DNA from: Pseudomonas sp. CCI4.2
GTDB taxonomy: Bacteria > Pseudomonadota > Gammaproteobacteria > Pseudomonadales > Pseudomonadaceae
Direction of reading: 5' to 3'
Assembly: GCF_034350045.1 (NCBI RefSeq)
Contig: NZ_CP133781.1
Location: 4,450,501-4,514,500, forward strand
DNA: 64,000 nucleotides
A model generated the notes under the pieces. It saw nothing but the letters and a program-made list of their open reading frames with translations, did no database searches and was not told the origin of the DNA. Shown here one piece after another: positions 39,313-48,361 of this stretch. Each line of letters starts with the position of its first letter. Position 1 is the stretch's first letter. The translations under genes were made by a program, and so were the position numbers.

Positions 39313-40608
39313 CTATAACGCCACGGGAAAGCTCAAGCGAAGCGCCAGCGCGGCCAATGTGACGATGAGAATCGGCACAGTCAGGAGGCTGCCGACTTTG
39401 AAGTAGTAGCCCCAACTGATGCGGATGTTTTTGCCGGCCAGGACGTGCAGCCACAACAGCGTTGCCAGACTGCCAATAGGTGTAATTTTTGGGCCGAGGT
39501 CACTGCCGATGATGTTGGCGTAAATCATCGCCTGCTGAACCACTGCGGTGGTTTCCGTACCCTGAATCGACAGCGCCCCGATAAGTACCGTCGGCATGTT
39601 GTTCATGATCGAGGACAGCAGTGCCGAGGTTATTCCTGTGCCCATCGCAGCGCCCCAAACCCCGTGTTCAGCAAAACGCCCAAGCAATGCAGTCAGGGCG
39701 TGGGTCAGCCCGGCGTTGTGCAGGCCGTAAACCACCAAATACATCCCTAAGGAGAACACGACGATTTGCCACGGGGCATTTTTGATCACCTTGCGCACCG
39801 AGATCACCTGCCCACGTGCAGCAATAATTAACAGTAAAACCGCACAGGCCGCTGCTACCGCGCTGATCGGGATCCCCAGCGGTTCCAAGGCAAACAGCCC
39901 TATCAGCAATAAACCCAATACCCAACCGCCAGCACGGAATGTGGCCCGATCACGAATCGCTGCGGCGGGGTCTTCTAGCTGCTCGGGGTCGTAGTTACCG
40001 GGGATGTCTTTGCGAAAATACAGCCACAGCATCAGCAACGTCGCCGCGACGCTGACCACATTGACCGGCCACATCACGGACGCGTATTCACCGAAACCCA
40101 GGTTGAAGATGTCCGCCGAGACAATGTTGACCAGGTTTGACACCACCAACGGCAGGCTCGCGGTGTCTGCGATAAACCCCGCAGCCATGACGAACGCCAA
40201 GGTCGCAGCAGGAGAAAAGCGCAACGCCGTCAGCATGGCAACGACGATTGGCGTCAGGATCAAGGCCGCACCGTCGTTAGCGAACAGCGCGGAAACCAAC
40301 GCTCCCAGCAACACCATCAAGGCAAACAGCCGAACACCACTGCCCCGGCCCCAACGAGCAACGTGCAATGCGGCCCATCTGAAAAATCCCGCGTCATCCA
40401 GCAGCAAGCTGATGATGATCACCGCAATAAACGTCGCCGTCGCATTCCAGACAATGGCCCATACCGTTGGGATATCCCCTAAATGGACCACCCCGGTCAG
40501 CAACGCCAACACCGCTCCGACAGCGGCGCTCCAGCCGACACCAAGGCCTTTGGGTTGCCAGATGACCAATACCAACGTGAACACAAAAATCAATGCAGCC
40601 AATAACAT
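39313..40608 (-). CDS. arsB: Arsenite efflux pump ArsB
   Basis: 431 aa from ATG 40608 (MLLAALIFVFTLVLVIWQPK), the start that matches other ArsB proteins; a GTG three codons upstream is also open. About twelve spans with LFANDGAALILTPIVVAML, ADTASLPLVVSNLVNIVSAD, MNNMPTVLIGALSIQGTE and NIIGSDLGPKITPIGSLATLLW, the ArsB/NhaD-type core. Exports arsenite and antimonite by proton antiport. Middle gene of arsRBC; no arsH or arsA is next to it. Confidence 0.95.
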   Translation of the reverse strand: MLLAALIFVFTLVLVIWQPKGLGVGWSAAVGAVLALLTGVVHLGDIPTVWAIVWNATATFIAVIIISLLLDDAGFFRWAALHVARWGRGSGVRLFALMVLLGALVSALFANDGAALILTPIVVAMLTALRFSPAATLAFVMAAGFIADTASLPLVVSNLVNIVSADIFNLGFGEYASVMWPVNVVSVAATLLMLWLYFRKDIPGNYDPEQLEDPAAAIRDRATFRAGGWVLGLLLIGLFALEPLGIPISAVAAACAVLLLIIAARGQVISVRKVIKNAPWQIVVFSLGMYLVVYGLHNAGLTHALTALLGRFAEHGVWGAAMGTGITSALLSSIMNNMPTVLIGALSIQGTETTAVVQQAMIYANIIGSDLGPKITPIGSLATLLWLHVLAGKNIRISWGYYFKVGSLLTVPILIVTLAALALRLSFPVAL

Positions 40609-40636
40609 CCGAGGCACTCAAACAAGGGGTTGAAGA

Positions 40637-40987
40637 TCAGCAGCACGCCGCTATACGAACAGGTCGCTCGCCCATAGCGGCCAGACGTTTGCTGTCGCTG
40701 GCGATCCAGGGCGTGTTGGCTTCTTGCGTTACCCGCAGCACCTCACGCGCCCATTCGGGCAGCGCGGTGTGCAGGCGGTAATAAATCCATTGACCCTGAC
40801 GACGGTCTTCCAGCAGGCCACATGCGCGTAACTGCGCCAGGTGACGAGAAATTTTTGGCTGGCTGTCGTCAAGGGCGCAGATCAGTTCGCACACGCACAA
40901 CTCGTTTTCACGGCACAACAACAGCATGATCCGTACACGGGTTTCATCACCCAGGCACTTGAAAAACACAGGGGGCTCGATGTTCAT
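40637..40987 (-). CDS. arsR: Arsenical resistance repressor ArsR
   Basis: 116 aa winged-helix repressor. The arsenite-binding Cys pair is in ELCVCELICALDDSQPKIS, which overlaps the DNA-recognition helix, followed by HLAQLRACGLLEDRRQGQWI. A C-terminal CC pair (RIAACC) is extra. Released by arsenite to open the arsRBC operon. First gene of the operon, with a strong operator-like palindrome directly upstream. Confidence 0.95.
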   Translation of the reverse strand: MNIEPPVFFKCLGDETRVRIMLLLCRENELCVCELICALDDSQPKISRHLAQLRACGLLEDRRQGQWIYYRLHTALPEWAREVLRVTQEANTPWIASDSKRLAAMGERPVRIAACC

Positions 40988-41015
40988 ACACCTGCGGCCT
41001 TCTCTTTATATATGG

Positions 41016-41027
41016 ATATTCGAATAT
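41016..41027. promoter_or_regulatory. Candidate ArsR operator
   Basis: ATATTCGAATAT is a perfect 12-bp palindrome 29 bases upstream of the arsR start, within an AT-rich promoter region (TATATATGGATATTC). Its AT-rich palindromic form suits ArsR/SmtB repressors. Confidence 0.6.
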
Positions 41028-41059
41028 ACAGATATATGAACGATAAAACAGAACCCATT

Positions 41060-41273
41060 TTTGATGCCTGACAGAAAACCGATGAGAAGCTTTGTATTAA
41101 ATGGGTTGCGACCGGCAGACTGGCGGTGAAGGCTCCGAGTGCCAAGGCCTGCGTCGAAGCGCTACTCACTCAACAGACAACCCCCCTGCGCCGTCTCTAC
41201 CGGCGCAAAACACGTAGAGCCCGCGTAACATGCCCGATCCATTGACTCACGACCCGCTGCGCGGAGAGCAGAC
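41060..41273. other. Non-coding gap between arsR and the hydrolase gene
   Basis: About 210 bases. It carries the promoters of both divergent genes. No reading frame with a ribosome site or protein character was found. Confidence 0.45.
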
Positions 41274-42236
41274 ATGCCCACTTCATTTCTTTCCCGCGTC
41301 AAGGCACGCCGTTTGATCCTGTTGCTCATGGCGTTGCTGGTCGTCGGTCTGCCCGCGAGCTGTGCGCTGCTCAAGCATGAGGAACGCAAATTGCTGTTCC
41401 AGATCGAGCCCGGTACCGCCAGTTGGTATCACGGCTTGCCCGCCGACGTTCAGGAGCTGGAGCTCAAAACCCCGGCCTTTGGCACATCGCAAAATATTCA
41501 CGCGTGGTGGTGGCCTGCGGCACAGGCCGGGGCGCCCTCTATCCTGTATTTGCACGGCACACGCTGGAACCTGACGGGCCAGTTGTTCCGCATCGAACAA
41601 CTGCACGCCATGGGCTTTTCCATTCTGGCCATCGACTACCGTGGTTTTGGCCAAAGCCAAGGTGCGCTGCCATCGGAAAGTACGGTCTATGAAGACGCAC
41701 GCATCGCGTGGGCGCGCTTTAAAATCTTGCAGCCTGACGCCAACAAACGTCTGATTTACGGTCATTCATTGGGCGGTGCGGTGGCGATTGATTTGGCGAA
41801 AGAACTGGGCAATGACGTAAAGAGCGACGGCAGCGGTAAGCAGGCGCGTGGGTTGATTATTGAATCCACCTTCACCTCACTGGCCGACGTGGCAACCGCC
41901 GTCGCCAAGACATCGCTGCCAGTGCGTTGGCTGCTGTCGCAGAAGTTCGACTCCATCGACAAAATCGCCGACATCCATATGCCGGTGCTGATTGTCCACG
42001 GTACTGCCGACCCGTTTGTGCCGTCGCGCTTCAGCGAGGAGCTTTACCACGCCGCGCGGGAACCGAAAAACTTGCTGCTGGTTCAGGGCGGTACGCATAA
42101 CAACAGCATGAGCTTGGGGCGAGAGGCCTACAGCCAAGCAATCAAGGCGCTGTTGAAATCAGACAATACGGCAGTCCACGCAGTGATACCGACCGCAAAA
42201 CCAGCGGAGCCTGCAGAAAGCAGCGTCTCGGGCTGA
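41274..42236 (+). CDS. Alpha/beta hydrolase (serine aminopeptidase-like), probable lipoprotein
   Basis: 320 aa with GGAGAG upstream. An N-terminal hydrophobic segment ends LPASC at Cys30, a plausible lipobox, so the enzyme may be lipid-anchored. The hydrolase core includes LYLHGTRWNLTG (oxyanion), IDYRGFGQSQG, the nucleophile Ser165 in YGHSLGGAVAID, an Asp in VHGTADPFVPSR and a His in GGTHNNS. BEM46-like proteins of this kind act as esterases, but the substrate is unknown. Its 3' end overlaps the convergent acetyltransferase gene by 109 bases. Confidence 0.88.
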   Translation: MPTSFLSRVKARRLILLLMALLVVGLPASCALLKHEERKLLFQIEPGTASWYHGLPADVQELELKTPAFGTSQNIHAWWWPAAQAGAPSILYLHGTRWNLTGQLFRIEQLHAMGFSILAIDYRGFGQSQGALPSESTVYEDARIAWARFKILQPDANKRLIYGHSLGGAVAIDLAKELGNDVKSDGSGKQARGLIIESTFTSLADVATAVAKTSLPVRWLLSQKFDSIDKIADIHMPVLIVHGTADPFVPSRFSEELYHAAREPKNLLLVQGGTHNNSMSLGREAYSQAIKALLKSDNTAVHAVIPTAKPAEPAESSVSG

Positions 42237-42970
42237 CTAAACGACGGCTGCGTCTGAGTCACACTAAACGGTTTGCTGCGAATCACGACCGTGCCGGGAT
42301 TGCAGTCGGAAACGACGCGCCCTTGCAGGTGCTTAATCACACCGTCAGGCGTTTCGATGGGCAGCTCGGCCAACTCTTTCAACGGCATATTCCACCATTG
42401 ACTGGCCAACAGACCGTCGATGGTCGGTTGGTCGAAACGATAGCGAATGACCTTGGCCGGTGAGCCGGCCACGATGGCGTAAGGGGGCACATCTTTGCTG
42501 ACCAGCGATTGCGCACCAATCACCGCGCCGGTGCCAATAGTCACACCTTCGAGAATCAGCACGTCCATGCCGATCCACACATCGTGTCCAATCGTGGTTT
42601 GCGCCGCGCCTGAATGATGGGGCGCCGCGCCGCCGAATTTCTGACGAAGACCAACCAGCCCCGTGTGCGAGGTCAACCAACTCAACGGATGGGACTTGCG
42701 GTCTTGGCCGATGGTGACGTTCTTGGCCACGGAGCAGTAGCGCCCAATGCTCGACACATGATGCAGTTCCGAGCCGCTGACAATATCGGTGTAGGCGCCG
42801 ATCCTCAGCTTGCTCGACCGCACGTTGACCTGATGAAGTTTTACACCCTCCTCCAGCGTCAACTCAGTGTCGCACCGTAAACCACGGGTGCCACTGTCAA
42901 ATCGGCATTTGTTTTTCCAGAGCGTCTTTTTTAGTTTTCTATCCAGCAGCGCTCGTTTGAAGAGATTCAT
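42128..42970 (-). CDS. Hexapeptide-repeat O-acetyltransferase (CatB/WbbJ type)
   Basis: 280 aa from ATG 42970. Left-handed beta-helix repeats run from LRIGAYTDIVSGSELHHVSS through TTIGHDVWIGMDVLILEGVTIGTGAVIGA, with catalytic His in SHPLSWLTSHTG and the C-terminal SKDVPPYAIVAGSPAKVIRYRF closing motif. Likely acetylates a sugar or antibiotic-like acceptor. The C-terminal 70 residues (from DCNPGTVVIRSKP) extend past the usual end and overlap the hydrolase gene antisense; the extension looks non-conserved and may result from loss of an earlier stop. Confidence 0.88.
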   Translation of the reverse strand: MNLFKRALLDRKLKKTLWKNKCRFDSGTRGLRCDTELTLEEGVKLHQVNVRSSKLRIGAYTDIVSGSELHHVSSIGRYCSVAKNVTIGQDRKSHPLSWLTSHTGLVGLRQKFGGAAPHHSGAAQTTIGHDVWIGMDVLILEGVTIGTGAVIGAQSLVSKDVPPYAIVAGSPAKVIRYRFDQPTIDGLLASQWWNMPLKELAELPIETPDGVIKHLQGRVVSDCNPGTVVIRSKPFSVTQTQPSFSQPETLLSAGSAGFAVGITAWTAVLSDFNSALIAWL

Positions 42971-43157
42971 CCTGAAATCCACTCGCCTCATAAGTGGCCC
43001 AATACTGGCACATTACAACTAACAGGAGTTCGTAAAAAAAAACCGCCGTCGCCTCACTAAGATTATTTCGACGTGCTGTCGATCTGGACTTAGTCCAAGC
43101 GACTATTACTGATACGTAAGTTTCAGTAATAACTTCACCCTGGGAGAACACCCCCCC

Positions 43158-43919
43158 ATGAAGACCTACCTGGTTGCACCACCCAAGATCGTGTCACGCG
43201 AAGAGTGGCTTACAGCGCGCATGCAGCACCTTCAGCATGAAAAAGCCCTCACCCAGCAACGCGACCAACTCAACGCCGAGCGTCGCGGTTTGCCGTGGGT
43301 CAAGGTCGAGAAAACCTACCGATTCAAAGGACCCCAAGGCACCCAGACCCTCTGCGACTTATTCGGCAGCAACAGTCAGTTGTTGATCTATCACTTCATG
43401 TTTGGGGCTGGCTGGAAGGAAGGCTGCAAGGGCTGCTCATTCGTGGCCGACCACTTCGACGGCGCCAACCTGCATCTGCCCCATCATGACGTTTCGCTGG
43501 TGGTGGTCTCCCACGCCCCGCTCGCGGAATTTCTACCATTCAAACAGCGCATGGGCTGGGATTTCGACTGGGTGTCTTCGGCCGGCAGTGACTTCAACGA
43601 GGACTATCAGGTGTCGGCCACGCCCGAGCACATCGAGGCTGGCGACGTCATTTACAACTACGAACTCAGCCAGGATCCCGCCGAGGAAATGCCCGGATTG
43701 AGCGTCTTTTACAAAAACCCAGCGGGTGAGGTTTTTCATACCTATTCGACGTATGCACGGGGAATGGACATATTGCTCGGCACCCACAACTTGCTTGACC
43801 TCACGCCCAAAGGCCGGGATGAACAAAGCACGATGGGATGGGTTCGCCATCACGACCGCTATGACGGTGCGCCCGTGAAAGAAGCATCAAGTAGCTGTGC
43901 TGAAACATCGAACCGTTAA
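43158..43919 (+). CDS. DUF899 thioredoxin-like protein
   Basis: 253 aa beginning MKTYLVAPPKIVSREEWLTA. Family signatures: RRGLPWVKVEKTYRFKGPQG, LLIYHFMFGAGWKEGCKGCS with a CxxC pair (C-K-G-C), HDVSLVVVSHAPLAEFLPFKQRMGW, VFHTYSTYARGMDILLGTHNLLDLTPKGRDE in two parts. DUF899 proteins adopt a thioredoxin/peroxiredoxin-like fold and have no proven reaction. The ribosome site is weak (GGGAGAAC). Stands alone upstream of the DeoR-type gene. Confidence 0.9.
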   Translation: MKTYLVAPPKIVSREEWLTARMQHLQHEKALTQQRDQLNAERRGLPWVKVEKTYRFKGPQGTQTLCDLFGSNSQLLIYHFMFGAGWKEGCKGCSFVADHFDGANLHLPHHDVSLVVVSHAPLAEFLPFKQRMGWDFDWVSSAGSDFNEDYQVSATPEHIEAGDVIYNYELSQDPAEEMPGLSVFYKNPAGEVFHTYSTYARGMDILLGTHNLLDLTPKGRDEQSTMGWVRHHDRYDGAPVKEASSSCAETSNR

Positions 43920-44024
43920 TACCGAAGAAATGCGGCGACGGGTAACTACCGGCAAATCAAAATGTCACGATTGCTAACAAAGCATGTTGTACTAGTGACA
44001 CTCTCATTCTTTGCCGGTACACCC

Positions 44025-44789
44025 GTGGACACTAAAAAATCCGACCGCATCAAACTGATTCAACAAGCGCTACAGGATCAAAAAGCCATCCACTTGCGAG
44101 AAATGGCGGCCTTGCTGGACGTGTCGGAAATGACCCTGCGCCGCGACCTCGGTCGTCACACCGACGAATTTCGCTTGTTAGGCGGCCACATTACCCGGGT
44201 GTTCGACACCAACGAGGCCAGCGATTATCGGGTCACCGAACAAGACACTCGGCACGTGGAGGAAAAACGCCGAATCGGCAAATTGGCCGCCGCCTTTATC
44301 CTGCCGGGCGACACGGTATTTTTCGACTGCGGTACCACCATCCCGTTTGTGGTGGACTTCATTCCTGACGAGTTGGAGTTCACGGCGGTGTGCAACTCAC
44401 TGAACGTGCTGCTCAAGCTGCAACAAAAACCCAACTGCAACATCGTCCTGTGCGGCGGCACGTATCACCGTAAAAACCAGGTGTTTGAAAACCGTGCCGA
44501 AAGCGGAATCCTCGACAGCGTTCGGCTGACCTGGGCCTTCCTTTCCGCCGCCGGGGTCAGTCAGGAATTCGGCGTGACCTGCTTTAACCTCAACGAAGTC
44601 GAGGTCAAACAAAAGGTCTTGCGCCAAGCCCAACAATGCATGCTGCTGGCCGACCATTCCAAGTTCGACGCCGTACGTACCGCGCACTTCGCCTCGCTGG
44701 AAGATTTTCATTACGTCATCAGCGACAAAAAAATCCCCAAGCTTTACCGCGACTTGGTAAGCAGCAGCGGCATGCAGCTGGTGGTGTGA
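44025..44789 (+). CDS. deoR: DeoR-family repressor of deoxyribose utilisation
   Basis: 254 aa if it starts at GTG 44025 (VDTKKSDRIKLIQQALQDQK), which aligns with the METRREERI start of E. coli DeoR; an ATG 21 codons upstream is open but adds an unrelated leader. N-terminal helix-turn-helix: LREMAALLDVSEMTLRRDL. C-terminal sugar-phosphate domain: VEEKRRIGKLAAAFI, DTVFFDCGTTIPFVVDF, FTAVCNSLNVLL, LCGGTYHRKNQVF and LLADHSKFDAVR. Likely inducer: deoxyribose-5-phosphate. Convergent with deoX and analogous to deoQ of the Salmonella deoQKPX locus. Confidence 0.88.
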   Translation: MDTKKSDRIKLIQQALQDQKAIHLREMAALLDVSEMTLRRDLGRHTDEFRLLGGHITRVFDTNEASDYRVTEQDTRHVEEKRRIGKLAAAFILPGDTVFFDCGTTIPFVVDFIPDELEFTAVCNSLNVLLKLQQKPNCNIVLCGGTYHRKNQVFENRAESGILDSVRLTWAFLSAAGVSQEFGVTCFNLNEVEVKQKVLRQAQQCMLLADHSKFDAVRTAHFASLEDFHYVISDKKIPKLYRDLVSSSGMQLVV

Positions 44790-44801
44790 GGGGTGAAGGG
44801 C

Positions 44802-44903
44802 GGCACCTGTGTGATTTGAGATCGCAGGGTGTCAGGACTGAAGCCTTTCCGAATAAATTCGGTCCCGCAGATTTTAGCGATGCACAGATTTCTGTAGGCA
44901 CCC
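44802..44903. repeat. Composite intergenic repeat, inverted copy of 14459-14537
   Basis: Includes GCAGGGTGTCAGGACTGAAG and a type A half-site TTCCGAATAAATTCGGTCCC, then GATGCACAGATTTCTGTAGG as in the other composites. It lies between the convergent deoR and deoX genes. Confidence 0.7.
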
Positions 44904-44918
44904 TCTACATTTCGGGAA

Positions 44919-46001
44919 TCAGACTTCGCTCTCAAGCTGCCGCCGCTCAGCCTCAGTCAGATACCCGGTGGTGACACTGAATTGGGCGCTCTCCCCGGCT
45001 GCCAATGAGCGAATATTGCCCTTGGCAGATTCCGCTTTATAACCCTCCGGCTCGCAGGTCGCGGGTAATATGAAGGCCGCGACTTGCTGATCGGCGTTGT
45101 GCAGTATCCAGCGGGCCGCATGTTCGAACTGCTCGGGTCGATAGCGGGTGTAAAACGCCGGACCCTCTGGGTGTACCAGTAAAAAATGCGCATCACCCTG
45201 GCTGTCCGCCCGCGCGCCGTCGAAAAAACAGACGATCTCCGGGTCGTACAGCTCGGGGGAATCAAGCACCTGCAAGCGCGACGGTTCTGCCGTCAGTTGC
45301 GCCATATAGCGCGTCCACGCCGGTGTCGGACGGACATGCGCTGGCACACTGCTGCGCACCCTCGTCTGCTCAACACCCAACGGTTCGACAAAGCGCGCAC
45401 CTTCCACGTAGGCGTAATTCATGTGCGCCATGTACATCAACTCCATCGGCACACCCGCCAGGTTGGTGACCTGCATGCCGATATCGAAGAGTGCCGAATC
45501 CGCGCGCAGGGTGACGCTGGGACGTGCCTGGTAGTGGTCACCAAACCCTTGCACGTATTCATACTCGCCGCCAAGCCGAAGGAAGGTTCCGGCGCTGTCT
45601 TCACCGACTTCCAGCCACGCGCTGTCCATCGGCGCACAAGGCATTTCGCCGTGCAGCGGGTGATCGTCTTCCGGGCCGGGGCAGCCGTTGCGCAGCAGAC
45701 CGCTGTGGAACATAAAGCAGCCATAGGTGCCGATCACGGTGGGGCTTGGTCGCGGCTGGCTGAACATATTGCGCATGGTCAGATCGCACCCATCGAACAC
45801 CGCTGACCAAATCATCTGCCCCTGATACGGCAACACCACCACTCGCCCACGGCTGTTTTCCAAGGCCAAGGCCAACACGCCGGATGGGTAAGTCCAAGCG
45901 CTGACGTTAAAATCAGCTGACGCCAGCAAGGTCTTCTCAGCCCCGGCGAACAGCGCCGGAAAAAGCGCAATGGTCGTTTTTTTCATCGAACCGGCAGTCA
46001 T
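44919..46001 (-). CDS. deoX: DeoX-like aldose epimerase-fold protein
   Basis: 360 aa from ATG 46001 (overlapping the deoP stop, ATGA); a second ATG lies five codons in. The fold resembles galactose mutarotase: VVVLPYQGQMIWSAVFDGCD, MRNMFSQPRPSPTVIGTYG, HSGLLRNGCPGPEDDHPLHGEMP with the His of the mutarotase site, and LMYMAHMNYAYVEGARFVE. In Salmonella deoX ends the deoxyribose operon and is of uncertain function; a mutarotase for deoxyribose would fit. Named by operon order, so the symbol is inference. Confidence 0.8.
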   Translation of the reverse strand: MTAGSMKKTTIALFPALFAGAEKTLLASADFNVSAWTYPSGVLALALENSRGRVVVLPYQGQMIWSAVFDGCDLTMRNMFSQPRPSPTVIGTYGCFMFHSGLLRNGCPGPEDDHPLHGEMPCAPMDSAWLEVGEDSAGTFLRLGGEYEYVQGFGDHYQARPSVTLRADSALFDIGMQVTNLAGVPMELMYMAHMNYAYVEGARFVEPLGVEQTRVRSSVPAHVRPTPAWTRYMAQLTAEPSRLQVLDSPELYDPEIVCFFDGARADSQGDAHFLLVHPEGPAFYTRYRPEQFEHAARWILHNADQQVAAFILPATCEPEGYKAESAKGNIRSLAAGESAQFSVTTGYLTEAERRQLESEV

Positions 46002-47329
46002 GAGACCGCCACTGCGCCGACTGGCAGGTGTTCGCTTTTCGAATGACGCAGGCAGTGCATCGCATAGCCGACGATCACCACGAAACACACCAACGGCACG
46101 CTATAGGCCAGTTGCATATTGCCGCCGGTGTAGTCGGACAGCAGGCCCTGGAAGATCGGAATGACCCCGCCGCCGACGATGCTCATCACCAACAGCGAAC
46201 CGCCGACGCCGGTGTCTTCGCCCAAGCCGTCGATGGTGAGGCCATAGATGGTCGGCCAGCACGGGCCAAGGAAAATACTGACGCCCACGGCGGCGTACAC
46301 CGCAGAAATGTTTGGCACCAGAATCGTGTACGCCAGCAACACAATGCACAGCACGCCGTACAACGCCAAGACCTTGGCTGGGTGCAGTTTGCGCATGAGT
46401 AAGTTAGCAATCACTTTACCGACGAAATAAGCGGCGAAGGTGGTGAGCAAGAACCACGACGCGCTGCGCTCGTTCATCCCGCCCATCTGCATCGCCAGGC
46501 GAATGGTGAAACTCCAAACCCCTACTTGCGCGCCGACGTACAGGAACTGCGCCAGCACACCGAACACAAAGCGCGGATTACGGCGCAAGCGCGACAGACT
46601 TTGGCCCAGGCTGCTCTGTTGGACCTTCGCTTTGATGATGCCCTTGCAGGCCGGGAATTTAGTGACAGCGACCAGAATGAACATCAGCACCAGAACAGCG
46701 ATCATCCATTTGTAAGGAAGCAAGGTCGACTGAATCATCTGCAGCTGTTGGACTGCCGCGTCGGCGGGGCTCATTTGCAACAGTTGCGCATGGCTGGCGT
46801 CGGTATCCTTGAACATCACGAAGCTGCCGACGTACACCCCGGCCATGGCGCCGAACGGGTGAAAGGTCTGGGAAATGTTCAAACGCCGGGTACCGGTTTC
46901 ACGTGGTCCCATCAAGGTGGAGTAGGTGTTGCAGGCGGTTTCCAGGAACGACAGGCCGGCCGCGATCACAAACAACGCCAGCAAAAACATTCCGTACTTG
47001 GCGGTGGATGCAGCCGGAAAAAACAGCAAGCAGCCAAACATGTACAGCAGCAACCCGACGAGAATCGTGGTTTTGTAACTGAACCGCCGAACCACCAAAG
47101 CGGCCGGGATCGCAACAAAAAAATAGCCCAGATAAAATGCCGACTGGACGAAGGCAGTCTGGAAATCACTGAGTAAAAAAGCCTTTTTGAACTGAGCAAT
47201 CAACACGTCGTTCATGCTGGCGGCTGCCGCCCACAGGGCAAAAATGCTGCACAACAGCAGGAAGGCAAACCAGGGCGTTCGGTTGAGGTAAAACCCGTCA
47301 GACGTCTGTTGGAGCGCAGGCTTAATCAT
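45998..47329 (-). CDS. deoP: Deoxyribose permease DeoP (FucP-family MFS)
   Basis: 443 aa from ATG 47329 with GGAGAACAAT upstream. Twelve expected spans with FucP-family landmarks: FALWAAAASMNDVLIAQFKKAF, FFVAIPAALVVRRFSYK, FLETACNTYSTLMGP, RLNISQTFHPFGAMAGVYVG, FLGPCWPTIYGLTIDGLGE. FucP relatives are sugar:proton symporters. Between deoK and deoX with overlaps, as in Salmonella deoKPX. Substrate by operon context. Confidence 0.9.
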   Translation of the reverse strand: MIKPALQQTSDGFYLNRTPWFAFLLLCSIFALWAAAASMNDVLIAQFKKAFLLSDFQTAFVQSAFYLGYFFVAIPAALVVRRFSYKTTILVGLLLYMFGCLLFFPAASTAKYGMFLLALFVIAAGLSFLETACNTYSTLMGPRETGTRRLNISQTFHPFGAMAGVYVGSFVMFKDTDASHAQLLQMSPADAAVQQLQMIQSTLLPYKWMIAVLVLMFILVAVTKFPACKGIIKAKVQQSSLGQSLSRLRRNPRFVFGVLAQFLYVGAQVGVWSFTIRLAMQMGGMNERSASWFLLTTFAAYFVGKVIANLLMRKLHPAKVLALYGVLCIVLLAYTILVPNISAVYAAVGVSIFLGPCWPTIYGLTIDGLGEDTGVGGSLLVMSIVGGGVIPIFQGLLSDYTGGNMQLAYSVPLVCFVVIVGYAMHCLRHSKSEHLPVGAVAVS

Positions 47330-47336
47330 TATTGTT
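47329..47336 (-). promoter_or_regulatory. Possible Crc/Hfq catabolite-activity motif at the deoP start
   Basis: AACAATAA on the minus strand overlaps the A of the deoP ATG and sits next to its GGAG. A full AAnAAnAA match and the same octamer as in the dctP leader. Confidence 0.45.
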
Positions 47337-47368
47337 CTCCGTAAAAAGCAGGGATCGAAACAGCCCAT

Positions 47369-48307
47369 TCAGGCGTGGCGTTCCGACAGGTGGTTTTGCA
47401 GGAATTCGGCGAACTTCAACGCGTCAGGGTAAGAAGTCTGGGTGCCCAGCCCGGTGACAGAACAGGCGGAATAGGCCACGGCCAAGGTCATGGCGTGTTT
47501 GATATCGCGGGTTTGTGTCCAGTGATGGGCGAAACAACCGATGAATGCATCACCAGCGCCGGTGGTGTCGACTGCGCAGACCGCATGCCCGTTGACCCGG
47601 AACTCGCCGTCTTCACCGACATACAACGCGCCCTGTTCACCCAGGGTCACGATGACATGGCGAATCCCGTCCGCCACCAGCAACCGTGCCGCGATCAAGG
47701 CGGATTCGGGCGAGGTCACGGGCTGACCGCTGATGAGCGCCAGTTCGGTTTCGTTAGGAATCAGGAAGTCGAGTTGCGCCAGCTGTAAACGGTCAAGCCC
47801 TGCCAGCGCCGGGGCCGGATTGAGCAACACCGGAATGCCCTGCTGCTTGCCGAACGCGATGGCGTGATAAACCGTTTCCAGTTCAATTTCCAGCTGCACG
47901 ACGATCAACGCACAATCACGCAAGGCCGCGTGGGCGGCGTCGATATCGGCAGGTTTGAGGTGCGCGTTGGCGCCTTTGATGATCAGGATGCTGTTATGGG
48001 AATCACTTTTGACGAAGATCGGCGCAACGCCACTGGACACCCCCTGGACACGGGTCACGTGCTGGGTATTGACGCCATACAGCTGGAAATTGGCCAGGGT
48101 GTTGTCAGCAAAAACATCGTCACCGACTTTACTCACCATCACCACGTCGGCGCCCAACTTGGCAGCAGCCACCGCTTGGTTGGCGCCTTTACCGCCACAG
48201 CCCATGGCAAAACCAGGCGCTTCGAGGGTCTCGCCCTGCAAGGGCATTCGATCGATGTAGGTGATCAGATCCACCATATTGCTGCCAATGACCGCGATCT
48301 TGCTCAT
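47369..48307 (-). CDS. deoK: Deoxyribokinase DeoK (PfkB/ribokinase family)
   Basis: 312 aa from ATG 48307. PfkB signatures: IAVIGSNMVDLITYIDRMPL, GGKGANQAVAAAKLGADV, and the catalytic DTTGAGDAFIGCFAHHW with anion-hole GAGD and base Asp. FAMGCGGKGANQA is the sugar-binding loop. It would phosphorylate 2-deoxy-D-ribose at O5, feeding deoxyribose-phosphate aldolase. First gene of the operon; 39 bases to deoP. Ribokinase is the alternative, less likely given the FucP-type transporter and DeoR-type regulator. Confidence 0.88.
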   Translation of the reverse strand: MSKIAVIGSNMVDLITYIDRMPLQGETLEAPGFAMGCGGKGANQAVAAAKLGADVVMVSKVGDDVFADNTLANFQLYGVNTQHVTRVQGVSSGVAPIFVKSDSHNSILIIKGANAHLKPADIDAAHAALRDCALIVVQLEIELETVYHAIAFGKQQGIPVLLNPAPALAGLDRLQLAQLDFLIPNETELALISGQPVTSPESALIAARLLVADGIRHVIVTLGEQGALYVGEDGEFRVNGHAVCAVDTTGAGDAFIGCFAHHWTQTRDIKHAMTLAVAYSACSVTGLGTQTSYPDALKFAEFLQNHLSERHA

Positions 48308-48361
48308 TGTTCTGGCTACCTTATTTACGCCGGGGGCAATCACCCGATGCGCTATTATTTT

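Noticed and set aside
44919..46001. Galactose mutarotase galM
   Set aside because: The operon context (deoK, FucP-type permease, DeoR-type repressor) points to deoX; there is no gal or ara gene nearby.
47369..48307. Ribokinase rbsK of a ribose operon
   Set aside because: No rbs ABC transporter or LacI-type regulator; the neighbours fit deoxyribose better.
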